64,000 bases of DNA, taken from positions 1,302,001 to 1,366,000 of the forward strand of contig NZ_CP015510.2 in assembly GCF_001931755.2 (NCBI RefSeq). Direction: 5' to 3'. This DNA is from Wolbachia endosymbiont of Folsomia candida. Lineage in GTDB: Bacteria; Pseudomonadota; Alphaproteobacteria; Rickettsiales; Anaplasmataceae. Below, one piece after another: positions 1-9,231 of this stretch (position 1 is its first letter; the number at the start of each line of letters is the position of its first letter). The notes under the pieces were generated by a model, which was given only the letters and a program-made list of their open reading frames with translations, was not told where the DNA came from and ran no database searches. The translations under genes and the position numbers were made by a program.

Positions 1-2763
1 GGCATAGATGTAAATATACCAAAAAACAAGCTAGTTGTTGTAACTGGGCTTAGTGGTTCTGGTAAATCAAGCCTCGCATTTGATACAATTTATGCTGAAG
101 GGCAGCGCCGATACGTTGAAAGTCTTTCAGCTTATGCACGTCAATTCCTCAACATTCAGGATAAACCCGATGTTGAATCAATTACAGGGCTTTCTCCTGC
201 AATATCTATTAATCAGAAATCGATCTCAAAAAATCCGAGGTCAACTGTTGGAACCGTTACTGAAATTTACGATTACCTGCGGTTAATATATGCACGAATA
301 GGAATTCCTTATTCTCCTGGAACTGGGTTGCCAATAACAAAGCAAACTGTATCCCAAATTGTGGATACTATAGTTGCACTACCTTTAGAGACTAAAATAT
401 ACATACTTGCCCCTATTGTGCGCGGTAGAAAAGGTGAGCATTACAAAGAGATATTGGAAATTAAAAAACAGGGATACGTAAGGCTAAAAATAGACGGTGA
501 AGTTCATAATATAGATGACCTACCTAAACTTGATAAGAATAAGAAACATGATATTTTTGTAGTTGCAGATAGAGTATCAATAACAGACGATATAGGAAAC
601 CGCTTACCAAGTAGTATAGAGTCTGCATTAAGACTGGGCCATGGTCTAATATACGTGGAAATAGTTGAGTTACCAGATGACCATAATTCTCAGCATAAAA
701 ATGGCCAAATTCTGACTTTTTCAGAGAATTTTGCATGTCCTGAGACAGGGTTTACGCTCGAGGAGATAGAGCCAAGGTTATTCTCTTTTAATAGTCCTTA
801 TGGTGCGTGTAATCCGTGCAATGGACTTGGTAAGAGGCTAGGTGTTGATATCAAGCTAATAGTTCCAGATGAAACACTTTCAATATCAGGTGGCGCTTTA
901 AAGCTAGTAGGGCAAGTAGGACGCCAAATGCAAACAACTCATGGATTTCTAAAAAATGTAATCTTATCACTGGCTGAAGAACACAAATTTAACCTTGATA
1001 TTCCGTGGAAGAACACAGATCAAGAAGTAAAGAATATAATACTTTTTGGCTCTGGTAAATTTCAAGGTTTGGTCAATATATTAGAAAACCAAATGGATTA
1101 TGACGAAACACTCATTGAGCGATACTGCTCTGTGGCTAATTGTAAGGAATGTGATGGCTTTAGATTAAGAAAAGAAGCGCTTACCGTGAAAATTAATAGT
1201 AAACATATAGGTGAAATATCAGCCCTCAGTATCAATGAATCTCTTGAATGGTTTAAAAATTTACCAAAAAACCTTACAGAGCAACAGAAGCAAATCTCAG
1301 ATAAAATATTAAGCGAAATAATAAAAAGGCTAACCTTCTTGAAAGATGTAGGACTTGATTATTTAACAATTGATCGTGAATCTAGCACTCTTTCTGGCGG
1401 TGAGAGCCAAAGGATTAGGCTTGCATCGCAAATTGGTTCTGGGCTCACAGGAGTTTTATATGTCCTTGATGAGCCTTCAATTGGCCTTCATCAATGTGAT
1501 AATGATCGATTAATTGCCACACTTAAAAACTTAAGAGACATGGGAAACACCTTAATTGTTGTTGAGCATGATGAGGATACAATAATGGCTGCTGACTATG
1601 TAATAGATATCGGACCAGGAGCTGGCGTAAATGGTGGGAAAGTAATTACAGAAGGCACACCTGATCAAGTACAAAAAAATTTAAATAGCATAACAGGGCA
1701 ATACCTAAGTGGAAAAAAAGAGATTTCTATTCCAACAAGAAGAAAACCATCAGATCAGTTAATAAAGATATTTAATGCACATGAAAATAATTTAAAAAAT
1801 ATAAACGTTGAATTTCCTATAGGGAATCTTATTTGCGTTACAGGAATATCAGGTGGAGGAAAGTCAAGTTTAGTAATAGAAACGTTATATAAATATTCAG
1901 CGTATAAGATAAATGGTGGATCTGCGAGATATGGAAAATGCGATAAAATAGAGGGGCTGGAGTATATGGATAAAGTGATTGAAGTCGATCAATCGCCAAT
2001 CGGCAGAACACCTGCATCAAATCCTGCAACATACGTTGGCATTTTCACTCACATAAGAAATTGGTTTGCAGGTCTTCCAGAGTCAAAAGCACGAGGATAT
2101 AATATAGGTAGGTTTTCGTTTAATACCAAAGGAGGAAGGTGTGAGACTTGTAAAGGTGATGGGCATTTAAAAATAGAGATGCATTTTCTTCCAGACGTTT
2201 ACGTAAAATGTGAACATTGTAAAGGACGAAGATATAACCGAGAAACACTGGAAGTTCTCTATGAAGGAAAATCTATATCTGATGTGCTTGATATGACAAT
2301 CGATCAAGCTTCTGATTTCTTTGAGAATCTTCCTCTAATAAAAGAAAAGTTGATTTCTTTGCAGGAAGTGGGACTTGGATATATAAAACTCGGCCAATCA
2401 TCAACAACGCTTTCCGGTGGCGAAGCACAACGAATAAAGCTCTCTAAAGAGCTATCGAAGCGCTCCACAGGAAGAACATTATATATTCTTGATGAGCCAA
2501 CAACTGGGCTGCATTTTGAAGATATAAATAATTTACTAAAAATACTCCATAAATTGGTTGACCTTGGAAACACTGTTATAGTAATTGAGCACAATTTGCA
2601 TGTTATAAAAATCGCAGATTATATAATAGATATAGGTCCAGAAGGTGGCGTCAAAGGTGGAATGGTAATTGCAGCTGGAACACCAGAAGAAGTAACAGAT
2701 ACAATAGAGAGTGTAACGGGTAAATACCTCAAGCAATACTTATCGATAAGTGTAAAATGTTGA
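1..2763 (+). CDS. uvrA: UvrA, excinuclease ABC subunit A (5' end outside window)
   Basis: UvrA is the damage-recognition ATPase of nucleotide excision repair; a UvrA dimer loads UvrB on damaged DNA. The frame is open from base 1, so the gene begins just upstream; 920 residues are in the window and the family is about 940, so roughly 20 residues are missing. Visible are the first Walker A (GLSGSGKSS, near base 46), the ABC signature [14 protein letters not shown] (near base 1390), a second Walker A (GISGGGKSS, near base 1843), the C-terminal zinc finger CETCKGDG...[10 protein letters not shown] (near 2142-2240) and the second signature [15 protein letters not shown] (near 2404). Cysteine pairs of the upstream zinc module are at about 810 and 1130. 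The stop codon overlaps the -35 box of the next gene's promoter. Confidence 0.97.
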   Translation, partial: GIDVNIPKNKLVVVTGLSGSGKSSLAFDTIYAEGQRRYVESLSAYARQFLNIQDKPDVESITGLSPAISINQKSISKNPRSTVGTVTEIYDYLRLIYARIGIPYSPGTGLPITKQTVSQIVDTIVALPLETKIYILAPIVRGRKGEHYKEILEIKKQGYVRLKIDGEVHNIDDLPKLDKNKKHDIFVVADRVSITDDIGNRLPSSIESALRLGHGLIYVEIVELPDDHNSQHKNGQILTFSENFACPETGFTLEEIEPRLFSFNSPYGACNPCNGLGKRLGVDIKLIVPDETLSISGGALKLVGQVGRQMQTTHGFLKNVILSLAEEHKFNLDIPWKNTDQEVKNIILFGSGKFQGLVNILENQMDYDETLIERYCSVANCKECDGFRLRKEALTVKINSKHIGEISALSINESLEWFKNLPKNLTEQQKQISDKILSEIIKRLTFLKDVGLDYLTIDRESSTLSGGESQRIRLASQIGSGLTGVLYVLDEPSIGLHQCDNDRLIATLKNLRDMGNTLIVVEHDEDTIMAADYVIDIGPGAGVNGGKVITEGTPDQVQKNLNSITGQYLSGKKEISIPTRRKPSDQLIKIFNAHENNLKNINVEFPIGNLICVTGISGGGKSSLVIETLYKYSAYKINGGSARYGKCDKIEGLEYMDKVIEVDQSPIGRTPASNPATYVGIFTHIRNWFAGLPESKARGYNIGRFSFNTKGGRCETCKGDGHLKIEMHFLPDVYVKCEHCKGRRYNRETLEVLYEGKSISDVLDMTIDQASDFFENLPLIKEKLISLQEVGLGYIKLGQSSTTLSGGEAQRIKLSKELSKRSTGRTLYILDEPTTGLHFEDINNLLKILHKLVDLGNTVIVIEHNLHVIKIADYIIDIGPEGGVKGGMVIAAGTPEEVTDTIESVTGKYLKQYLSISVKC

Positions 2764-2788
2764 CATTATTTATAAATTAAGTTATACT
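2760..2788 (+). promoter_or_regulatory. Sigma-70 type promoter
   Basis: TTGACA at 2760-2765 and TATACT at 2783-2788 with a 17-bp spacer, about 30 bp before the next start codon. The -35 box shares bases with the uvrA stop codon, so the downstream gene probably has its own promoter. An AAGGAG ribosome binding site follows at about 2809. Confidence 0.7.
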
Positions 2789-2819
2789 AGTTATATAATA
2801 ATTAATTAAAGGAGATAAC

Positions 2820-3440
2820 ATGTCAAGTATAGTAAAAGAAAATGAAAGTTCAGTTCCACAAACAAGTATATGGCAAAATTTTAAGGATTATGCTCGGTAT
2901 GGAACTGTTCCTACTATAGAAAAAAATGGAAATTTCGTTCCTGCAAATAGTTTTTATGAATCTGTAAAGATTGTCGATGATTTACTAGGTTCTATTAAGG
3001 ATCCACTATCTGGCGTTGAAAGCTGTGAAGCATCTGATAATTATGTAGGTAACAGAAAACAAGAGGTATTTTCATTATTTGGTGTTATTGTTGGTACACT
3101 GGCCATGATAGTATTCAAACCTTTAGCTTTAGTATGTGCATATACGACATACTTGATAGCAAAGGCATTATCAAAAGTAACAGACAAGTTTGATCTTAAA
3201 GATAAAACAAGTTCACTTATAGATTATTCAGGTATGCTCTCACAAAAGGTAGATGAGTATAGTATAAAATTTTCTAACTGTGTTAGCCAAATTTTCAGTT
3301 ATGCTTTAACTGCTTTCATTGGGATTCTTGCACTGCCTATAACACCAGTTGTTTGGGCTGTTGATAAAATAGCAAGTAAGTTTAGTGAAATGAAAGAGCC
3401 TGAACAAGTTAAGGCTAACGCTAATAAAGTTAGCGCATAG
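2820..3440 (+). CDS. Hypothetical membrane protein (206 aa)
   Basis: I do not recognise a family. The protein has a polar N-terminus of about 80 residues, a hydrophobic stretch at about residues 82-115 (VFSLFGVIVGTLAMIVF and following), a polar linker with Lys/Asp, and a second hydrophobic stretch at about 155-180, so two membrane-associated segments are likely. The ATG is preceded by a strong AAGGAG site and a good promoter, and a rho-independent terminator follows, so it looks like a monocistronic expressed unit. No signal peptide is apparent. It is probably a lineage-restricted Wolbachia protein; function unknown. Confidence 0.8.
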   Translation: MSSIVKENESSVPQTSIWQNFKDYARYGTVPTIEKNGNFVPANSFYESVKIVDDLLGSIKDPLSGVESCEASDNYVGNRKQEVFSLFGVIVGTLAMIVFKPLALVCAYTTYLIAKALSKVTDKFDLKDKTSSLIDYSGMLSQKVDEYSIKFSNCVSQIFSYALTAFIGILALPITPVVWAVDKIASKFSEMKEPEQVKANANKVSA

Positions 3441-3454
3441 TTAATTTAAAGAAG

Positions 3455-3486
3455 ATCCCATTGCTTTATTCAGCAATGGGATTTTC
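3455..3486 (+). terminator. Rho-independent terminator
   Basis: Perfect 11-bp stem ATCCCATTGCT / AGCAATGGGAT around a 6-nt loop (3466-3471), followed by TTTT. It lies 14 bp after the stop of the hypothetical membrane protein gene. Confidence 0.85.
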
Positions 3487-3612
3487 ATCTATTGAACACC
3501 AGAACTATAGATTAAAAAACAATAGGATTTTTGCAGAAAAACTCCTGCTAAACAGCAAAAACAAACCAGGATACCGGAAATCACGCATTCAGGGATTCTC
3601 ACAATAATACTT

Positions 3613-4920
3613 CTATTGTTTCTTAATCATAAGTTCTGGTGCATAGTGCTCTGTTACGTAGTTATCGATAATTCCTTTGAACTCTTCAAAGATACTATTA
3701 CCCTGTAAAGTCTTAAAATATTTGCCGTCCTTGTAGACTGCTGAAACAGGTTTTTCACCATACCCAGGTAAACTAATTCCTAAATTTGCGTGTTTACTTT
3801 CTCCAGGACCATTTACTATGCATCCCATAACAGCAATATTCATATGCTCTACACCTGGATTTTTTTCCTTCCATACTGGCATATGAACTTTTATATAATT
3901 ATTTACTTCTTCAGTTAATACACGAAAACGATCGCTACTCGTGCGTCCACAGCCAGGACATGAATTGACTTGAGGATAAAAGTGGCGCAAGCCTATCGAT
4001 TGCAATATTTCCTGACATACTACCACTTCATTCATGCGCGGTTCGCCAGGGCGCTGGGTCAAAGAAGCTCTGATAGTATCTCCGATACCATTTTGTAATA
4101 AGTAGGTAAGCCCTGCTGTGGTATTTATCACACCTTTATTGCCCATACCAGCTTCGGTTAAACCCAAATGCAGAGCATAATTAGAAAATTTTGCAAGTGC
4201 TGTATAAATTGAAATCAAATCTTGTACTTTGCTAACTTTACATGAGATAATTATTTTGTTTGGGCTAAGACCAATATCTTCAGCTTTTTTCGCACTACCA
4301 AGAGCAGACATTATAAGTGCTTTACGCAATATAACATCAGAGGTTCTTGAATTACTGGATAAAGAATTTTCATCCATCAGCTTTTGTAAGAGGTGTTTAT
4401 CGATGCTACCCCAATTTACCCCAATTCGCACAGGAAGATCATGCTTTATGGCATATTCTATAACCTTTTCAAACTTTTCATCACGTTTATTGCCAAAGCC
4501 TATATTACCAGGATTGATCCTAATTTTACCCAGCAGTTTAATATTGTCTGAATAATCTTGAATTAATTTGCTCAGCTCATATTGCCCGCAACCTACCAAT
4601 ATCTTACCATCCAAACCTTCTTTACTTAGCTCTTCTACTATGTAAGGTATCGCCCTTGCTACTTCCTCTGAGTTCAGAGCAATTCGCACTAACTCTGAAC
4701 CTGCACACGCTAGCTCTATTATTTCTTTTGCGTATTGTTTTGCACTGTTTTTTATATTATCAGGATCTATGTGAACACCAAGAGCCATAGATTGAACGAC
4801 TATTGGATTATTTCCGCCTATTTTTATTCTTCCAACCTCTACAACGTGAGTTTTATGTCTAGAAATTGGTGATAGTTCACACGTTTTATCGTTACAACCA
4901 ATCAAATCTTCATTCAACAT
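3613..4920 (-). CDS. ispG: 4-hydroxy-3-methylbut-2-enyl diphosphate synthase (flavodoxin/ferredoxin)
   Basis: IspG (GcpE) converts MEcPP to HMBPP in the MEP isoprenoid pathway using a [4Fe-4S] cluster. The 435-residue protein starts with a TIM-barrel domain ([19 protein letters not shown]...) and ends with the cluster-binding domain. The cysteine motifs are [12 protein letters not shown] (about residues 320-331) and [16 protein letters not shown] (about 370-385). Length and motifs match the alphaproteobacterial form. It is followed on the same strand by no close partner; the upstream gene on this strand begins after a short gap. Reducing equivalents may come from the ferredoxin near 49.8 kb, but that is inference. 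Confidence 0.96.
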   Translation of the reverse strand: MLNEDLIGCNDKTCELSPISRHKTHVVEVGRIKIGGNNPIVVQSMALGVHIDPDNIKNSAKQYAKEIIELACAGSELVRIALNSEEVARAIPYIVEELSKEGLDGKILVGCGQYELSKLIQDYSDNIKLLGKIRINPGNIGFGNKRDEKFEKVIEYAIKHDLPVRIGVNWGSIDKHLLQKLMDENSLSSNSRTSDVILRKALIMSALGSAKKAEDIGLSPNKIIISCKVSKVQDLISIYTALAKFSNYALHLGLTEAGMGNKGVINTTAGLTYLLQNGIGDTIRASLTQRPGEPRMNEVVVCQEILQSIGLRHFYPQVNSCPGCGRTSSDRFRVLTEEVNNYIKVHMPVWKEKNPGVEHMNIAVMGCIVNGPGESKHANLGISLPGYGEKPVSAVYKDGKYFKTLQGNSIFEEFKGIIDNYVTEHYAPELMIKKQ

Positions 4921-4958
4921 ATTTTTAAACGGCCAAAATATCTGCTACTATTGTAATA

Positions 4959-5609
4959 TTATTCTGCTACTTCAGCTACACTTCCAAATGACTCTGAGCC
5001 ATTCAAACTATATTTGGTATTAGCACCTATGTTACCGTCAGTGCTTAAATTAGCAATGGAATCATATGAGCATATCCCTTTTTGTGGAGTTTCTTTGATG
5101 GTGATACTTATAGGAGAGATTTTTTTTTCTCGCGATTGGGCAACCTTTCTTCCTTCTTGTTGCTCTTCCTGTTGATGCCTTGGAATTGGCTCTTGATAAG
5201 AATCATCTATAAATACAGCACCTCTCAAACGCGCAATATTAATACCATGTTGATTTACCATAGTATTTTCTTCATCATCAATTATACACACTTCTTCGCT
5301 GCTTGACTCATTATCAAGACTAATAATTTTTTTTTCTCTTAGCTTTTTTACTATAGCTTCTTTATTTCTTTTAACATCAGCTTGATCCTGTAATTTTTTT
5401 TTCTTCAGAATAGCTCTGCGTTTTTCATATAGTTTGTATGACTCAGCAAAATCTTCATCTGCATGAAAATTTGTACCACCAGGGTTACCAGGAGGCCTGT
5501 ATTTCTTACTAAGCTTTACTTTTGGCTTAGCTTCAGCGCTATATGCAATAAAAATGCCCGAAACTGAAAACATTAATATAAACAAAATTTTAGAAAAAAG
5601 CCTAAGCAT
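4959..5609 (-). CDS. Hypothetical secreted protein (216 aa)
   Basis: Unrecognised. The first 27 residues form a typical signal peptide: positively charged start, hydrophobic core ILFILMFSVSGIFIAYS, then SAEA as a possible signal peptidase site. The mature part is very polar and basic at first (KRRAILKKKKLQDQADVKRNKE, a likely helix or coiled coil at about 70-95). A glutamate- and glutamine-rich segment with an EEQQEG stretch follows. The N-terminal mature segment YRPPGNPGGTN is Pro/Gly-rich. It lies 38 bp upstream of ispG on the same strand and could be cotranscribed with it. A periplasmic or exported role is inferred; no function can be assigned. Confidence 0.75.
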   Translation of the reverse strand: MLRLFSKILFILMFSVSGIFIAYSAEAKPKVKLSKKYRPPGNPGGTNFHADEDFAESYKLYEKRRAILKKKKLQDQADVKRNKEAIVKKLREKKIISLDNESSSEEVCIIDDEENTMVNQHGINIARLRGAVFIDDSYQEPIPRHQQEEQQEGRKVAQSREKKISPISITIKETPQKGICSYDSIANLSTDGNIGANTKYSLNGSESFGSVAEVAE

Positions 5610-5840
5610 ATTGCACTATTGTAAACATTGTATCCTTAAAAATAGCAATTAATGAACTTTAAGTAAACCGCTATTTTTACTAATTTTATAACGAATAACA
5701 ATTTTATACTGCGAAAAATCTCATTTCTCGATAAAAAATATTTTGCTATAAAATAGGAAGGTGCAAGTTAACAGAAATTTAATAGAAAGAACGGAGTTGG
5801 TAAAAGAGAAAACAAAAATTAGTATCTATAAACAATATGG

Positions 5841-5913
5841 TGGCTGAGGAGGGATTCGAACCCCCGACCAAGAGATTATGATCCTCCTGCTCTACCAACT
5901 GAGCTACTCAGCC
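5841..5913 (-). tRNA. tRNA-Met (anticodon CAT)
   Basis: Read on the minus strand it folds as a canonical cloverleaf: acceptor GGCTGAG/CTCAGCC, D stem GCTC/GAGC, anticodon stem GGAGG/TCTCT with loop ATCATAA, and T arm GGGGG-TTCGAAT-CCCTC. The anticodon is CAT. The acceptor stem and loop resemble alphaproteobacterial elongator tRNA-Met rather than initiator or tRNA-Ile2, though the modification state cannot be read. CCA is not encoded. Its first base overlaps the last base of the purB stop codon, so the tRNA may be processed from the purB transcript. Confidence 0.93.
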
Positions 5914-7208
5914 TAATAATTAAAAACCTTATTGTACATGTGATCTACATGCTTTGTATAATAAGCGAAATCAAATAATGATTCAAGTTTTTCTAGTGTT
6001 ATAATTTCGAGTAAGGATTTATCTTGTTTTAACTCGGTGAAAAAATCACTATTATTCTCTTTCACCTTCATCGCATTACTTTGAACTATCTTATACGCAT
6101 CTTCTCTCGTTAAACCACTATTTACCAACTCGAGTAATACACGTTGTGAAAAAACCAAGCCTTTTGAAGAATGTAGGTTTTTCTCAATATTTTCCTCATT
6201 AATAACCAGATTATCTATTAAATCTGTCAACCGAACTAGAGCAAAATCCATTGTTATGCACGCATCAGGAGTGATGCATCTTTCTACAGACGAGTGTGAT
6301 ATATCTCGCTCGTGCCACAACGCAACATTTTCCAATGCAGGAAACACATAGCTCCGTATTAAACGTGATAATCCGGTCAGATTTTCACTTAAAATAGGAT
6401 TACGTTTATGCGGCATAGCAGAACTTCCCTTTTGTCCAGTGGAAAAATACTCAGAGATTTCTCCAACTTCAGTTCTTTGTAAATGCCGAATTTCAATTGC
6501 AACATTCTCTATTGAGCTTGCAATAATTCCTAAAACTGAAAAGAACACTGCATGCCTATCCCGAGGAATGACTTGAGATGAAATAGTTTCAGGTGTAAGG
6601 CCCATTTCTTTTGCAACGTATTCCTCGACAGATGGATCTATATTCGCAAAATTGCCTACTGCACCCGATATTTTACAAGTTGAAACTTCTTTTTGTGCGT
6701 TAATCAATCTTTGATAATTACGCTCAAACTCAGCATAAAATCTAGCAAATTTTAGTCCAAATATTGTTGGTTCTGCATGCATTCCGTGACTGCGTCCAAC
6801 ACATACAATATCCTTATATTCTTCAGCTTTCTTTTTTAATGCTAAAAGTAAGTTCTCTAGATTATTAAGTAGAATATCACATGATTCTTTTAGCTGCACT
6901 GCAAGGCACGTATCCAAAACATCAGAGCTTGTCATTCCATAATGGAGATAACGAACATCAACTCTAGCTTTTTCAGCAACGTATGTTAGAAAAGCAATAA
7001 CATCATGTTTTACAATCGATTCAATTTCGTTGATACGCTGAACATCAAAATCAATAGCGCCAGAAAGCTTTTGAGCAACATCACCTGGAACAATCTCGAG
7101 CTTTGCTTGAGCTTCACACGCTAGTTTTTCTATTTTAAGCCATATATTAAATTTATTACTTTCCTCCCAAATGGAAGACATCTCTTTTCTGCTATAACGG
7201 GGAATCAT
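5913..7208 (-). CDS. purB: Adenylosuccinate lyase
   Basis: PurB catalyses two fumarate-releasing steps, SAICAR to AICAR and adenylosuccinate to AMP. The 431-residue protein carries the superfamily signature GSSAMPHKRNPILSEN (about residues 262-277) with the mobile catalytic serine, and HYGMTSSDVLDT (about 88-99) and SHGMHAEPT for substrate contacts. Length is normal. The ATG with MIPRYSRKEM is the usual family start. The stop codon abuts and overlaps tRNA-Met by one base. About 30 bp covering its 5' end is found again 320 bp upstream, at the end of rplI. Confidence 0.97.
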   Translation of the reverse strand: MIPRYSRKEMSSIWEESNKFNIWLKIEKLACEAQAKLEIVPGDVAQKLSGAIDFDVQRINEIESIVKHDVIAFLTYVAEKARVDVRYLHYGMTSSDVLDTCLAVQLKESCDILLNNLENLLLALKKKAEEYKDIVCVGRSHGMHAEPTIFGLKFARFYAEFERNYQRLINAQKEVSTCKISGAVGNFANIDPSVEEYVAKEMGLTPETISSQVIPRDRHAVFFSVLGIIASSIENVAIEIRHLQRTEVGEISEYFSTGQKGSSAMPHKRNPILSENLTGLSRLIRSYVFPALENVALWHERDISHSSVERCITPDACITMDFALVRLTDLIDNLVINEENIEKNLHSSKGLVFSQRVLLELVNSGLTREDAYKIVQSNAMKVKENNSDFFTELKQDKSLLEIITLEKLESLFDFAYYTKHVDHMYNKVFNY

Positions 7209-7537
7209 TTTTGATTTCTTCCAATAAATGTATAATCAATGTACTGCTGAAAGCAGTTTACGTAGCAAATGGTGTTATTCCAGTAGTCCATAGGTGTCAT
7301 CCCAGTGCTCCGACACTGGGATCCAGATATACAAAGCACTTGCAAATTATGTAAAAGGCAATAGATTTGATAAACACAAAATAATGTCCAGAAGCTAGAT
7401 CCCAGTGTCACGCACTGGGATGACATAAGTAGGAAATGGGATGACAGGAAAAAATGGACTGGGATGACCAGGAAAAAAATGGACTGGGATGACATTGAGC
7501 AGATTGCTTTTCTGCTATAACGGGTGATCATTCTTGA
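7184..7537. repeat. Palindrome cluster flanked by a ~31-bp direct repeat
   Basis: This is the only content of the purB-rplI gap. The motif CTTTTCTGCTATAACGGG...ATCATT...TTGAT occurs at 7184-7215 (start of purB) and 7507-7537 (end of rplI). Between them lie two palindromes, ATCCCAGTG ctccga CACTGGGAT at 7299-7322 and GATCCCAGTG...CACTGGGATGACA at 7399-7426. A run of tandem half-arms follows (ACTGGGATGAC plus AGGAAAAAATGG) at about 7432-7495. No convincing gene is present; open frames here are translations of the repeat. Confidence 0.8.
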
Positions 7538-8118
7538 TCAGCTTCATTACCACCCGCAACTTCTTCATCCACACCTTGTACTTCTTCATCCGTACCTTGT
7601 TCCACTGCCTCACCTTCTTGTTGGTGTGGCTTTTGACTTTCCATCTTCACTTGTCTTAGCTCGTGCGCATCGGTTTCTGATCTCACAACATGCACTGCTA
7701 TTGGCACTATGACTTCGCTATGAAATTCTATACTTACTTGATATTCACCTAAATTTCTTATCCTTACCCCGTTGAATGATATATTACGGTGATCCACTTC
7801 ACATTCTTGCAATAAAGATTTCGCTATTTCTCTTGTTGTTACAGAGCCGAAAATTTTACCATCTTCTGAAGCTTGCTTTACCAATATTACAAATTTACCA
7901 ATAAAAGATGCAGCTAGCTCTTTTGCCAAATTCAATTTTTTTAGATTCTCTTCCTCTAAAACAGAACGCCGCTCTTCTAATTTTGCTATATTTTCTTTAG
8001 TAGCTTTGACTGCCTTTTTTTGTGGAAAAAGAAAATTGCGTGCATAGCCAGGCTTCACTTTTACAACTTCACCGAATTTACCCAAAGTTCTTATATTTTC
8101 CTTTAAAATTATCAACAT
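7528..8118 (-). CDS. rplI: 50S ribosomal protein L9 with acidic C-terminal extension
   Basis: bL9 binds 23S rRNA at the base of the L1 stalk. Residues 1-50 (MLIILKENIRTLGKFGEVVKVKPGYARNFL..., wrapped here in part) match the N-terminal domain, followed by the long connecting helix and the C-terminal domain ending near residue 150. The protein is 196 residues against a usual 150. The extra tail is acidic and repetitive (EEVQGVDEEVAGG) and corresponds to an approximately 18-bp tandem repeat at 7560-7605. The stop codon lies in the direct repeat shared with the purB start, so the tail may have been remodelled by a duplication. Last gene of the rpsF-rpsR-rplI operon, 7 bp after rpsR. Confidence 0.95.
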   Translation of the reverse strand: MLIILKENIRTLGKFGEVVKVKPGYARNFLFPQKKAVKATKENIAKLEERRSVLEEENLKKLNLAKELAASFIGKFVILVKQASEDGKIFGSVTTREIAKSLLQECEVDHRNISFNGVRIRNLGEYQVSIEFHSEVIVPIAVHVVRSETDAHELRQVKMESQKPHQQEGEAVEQGTDEEVQGVDEEVAGGNEADQE

Positions 8119-8125
8119 AAATTAC

Positions 8126-8404
8126 CTAACTTTTTTTAGTACAATAAGGAACAAGAGCTAAAAACCGCGCTCTTATGATTGCCAAACGCAACTTTCTTTG
8201 TCTTTTTGCACACACCCCAGTTAACCTTCTAGGTAATATCCTACCATAATCAGAAGTAAATTTGGATAATAAATCTGTATTTTTATAATTTATGTCCTCA
8301 TCTTGCGACTCAGCAAGAGGGCAAACCTTAGAACGCCTAAAACCAGTCCTATTATTTACAGATAAGTAAGAATTATTAAAATTATTTCGTCTTTTCATCA
8401 TCAT
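8126..8404 (-). CDS. rpsR: 30S ribosomal protein S18
   Basis: bS18 binds the 30S platform together with S6. The 92-residue protein contains the family core (NYKNTDLLSKFTSDYGRILP then RRLTGVCAKRQRKLRLAIIR) and ends in a basic tail. It overlaps rpsF by 4 nt (ATGA type), the usual translational coupling in the S6-S18-L9 operon. Confidence 0.96.
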   Translation of the reverse strand: MMMKRRNNFNNSYLSVNNRTGFRRSKVCPLAESQDEDINYKNTDLLSKFTSDYGRILPRRLTGVCAKRQRKLRLAIIRARFLALVPYCTKKS

Positions 8405-9198
8405 GCGCTTTGCTCCTCAATTTGTTTATTCATCATATGAGATTTACCTTCAAAAAATTTATCAACTTGTATAGGTAGGTGGCGAACAATGCTCTCATTA
8501 AGTTTTATTCTACGTACAAATTCATCCATAATGTTTGAAGTAGAACTTATGCATAGCATGCAATAATGGCCGCTCTTCATTTTATTTATTGGATATGCAA
8601 AATCCAAAAGACCCCAATGTTCATACTTTATCAACCCTGAAGCTTGGATGTTTTCTAAAAGCTTTCCTAACCCTTTATTCAGTTGAGTTGGAGCATTTAT
8701 TCCTAGATCTTTCAAAACATCTTGAAAAATCTTTAGCGCATACTCTGAAATATTTCTCTCCAAGGCATTTATCAAATTCTGAATAAACGCACTTTTACTA
8801 ATTTGCTGACCGCCTTCTGGAAGTGTTACAAAGTCTTGTGCTATTCCTAAACTTTTTAGATCATCCTTCAACTCTCTATCAATTTGTGACTTCACTTCTT
8901 TCAAATTTGAAAAATCTTCTTCCAAGTCAACCCATAAAATTTTTGTAAAACTTTCTAAGAAATCAGAATAAGGAACTAAGCTTTTTTGAATGCTTTTTGA
9001 GTGAGTCTCTAACTCTTGCTTTGTAAATTTGCCATTTTCCTTTTCAAGAAGGTCCTTGATTTTCTGGAAAATCACGTCTGCTTTAATATTTTTTAACGAA
9101 ACAGCCAGTTCTTGTACCATTCCTTCTACTTCTTGCTGTAATAATCCCTGTTGGGCTATAAAAGTAAATTCATAAAGATTCACTATCTCTTCCTTCAA
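8401..9198 (-). CDS. rpsF: 30S ribosomal protein S6 with a large internal insertion
   Basis: bS6 normally has 95-130 residues and pairs with S18. Here it has 265. Residues 1-37 (LYEFTFIAQQGLLQQEVEGM and following) match strand 1 and helix 1. Residues from about 188 (GLIKYEHWGLLDFAYPINKM, then KSGHYCMLCI) match the rest of the fold through IVRHLPIQVDKF. Between them lie about 140 extra residues, charged and predicted helical (KIKDLLEKENGKF, VKSQIDRELKDDLKSL). Both halves are in one uninterrupted frame, and the position in rpsF-rpsR-rplI supports identity. The insert has no palindromic-repeat signature and I do not recognise it. Confidence 0.88.
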   Translation of the reverse strand: MKEEIVNLYEFTFIAQQGLLQQEVEGMVQELAVSLKNIKADVIFQKIKDLLEKENGKFTKQELETHSKSIQKSLVPYSDFLESFTKILWVDLEEDFSNLKEVKSQIDRELKDDLKSLGIAQDFVTLPEGGQQISKSAFIQNLINALERNISEYALKIFQDVLKDLGINAPTQLNKGLGKLLENIQASGLIKYEHWGLLDFAYPINKMKSGHYCMLCISSTSNIMDEFVRRIKLNESIVRHLPIQVDKFFEGKSHMMNKQIEEQSA

Positions 9199-9231
9199 TA
9201 TCGATTAAATATTTCATTATATAAAGCTTTT

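Noticed and set aside
7205-7531. 108-residue ORF on the minus strand between purB and rplI
   Set aside because: It is a translation of the palindrome cluster and the duplicated purB start; no independent support.
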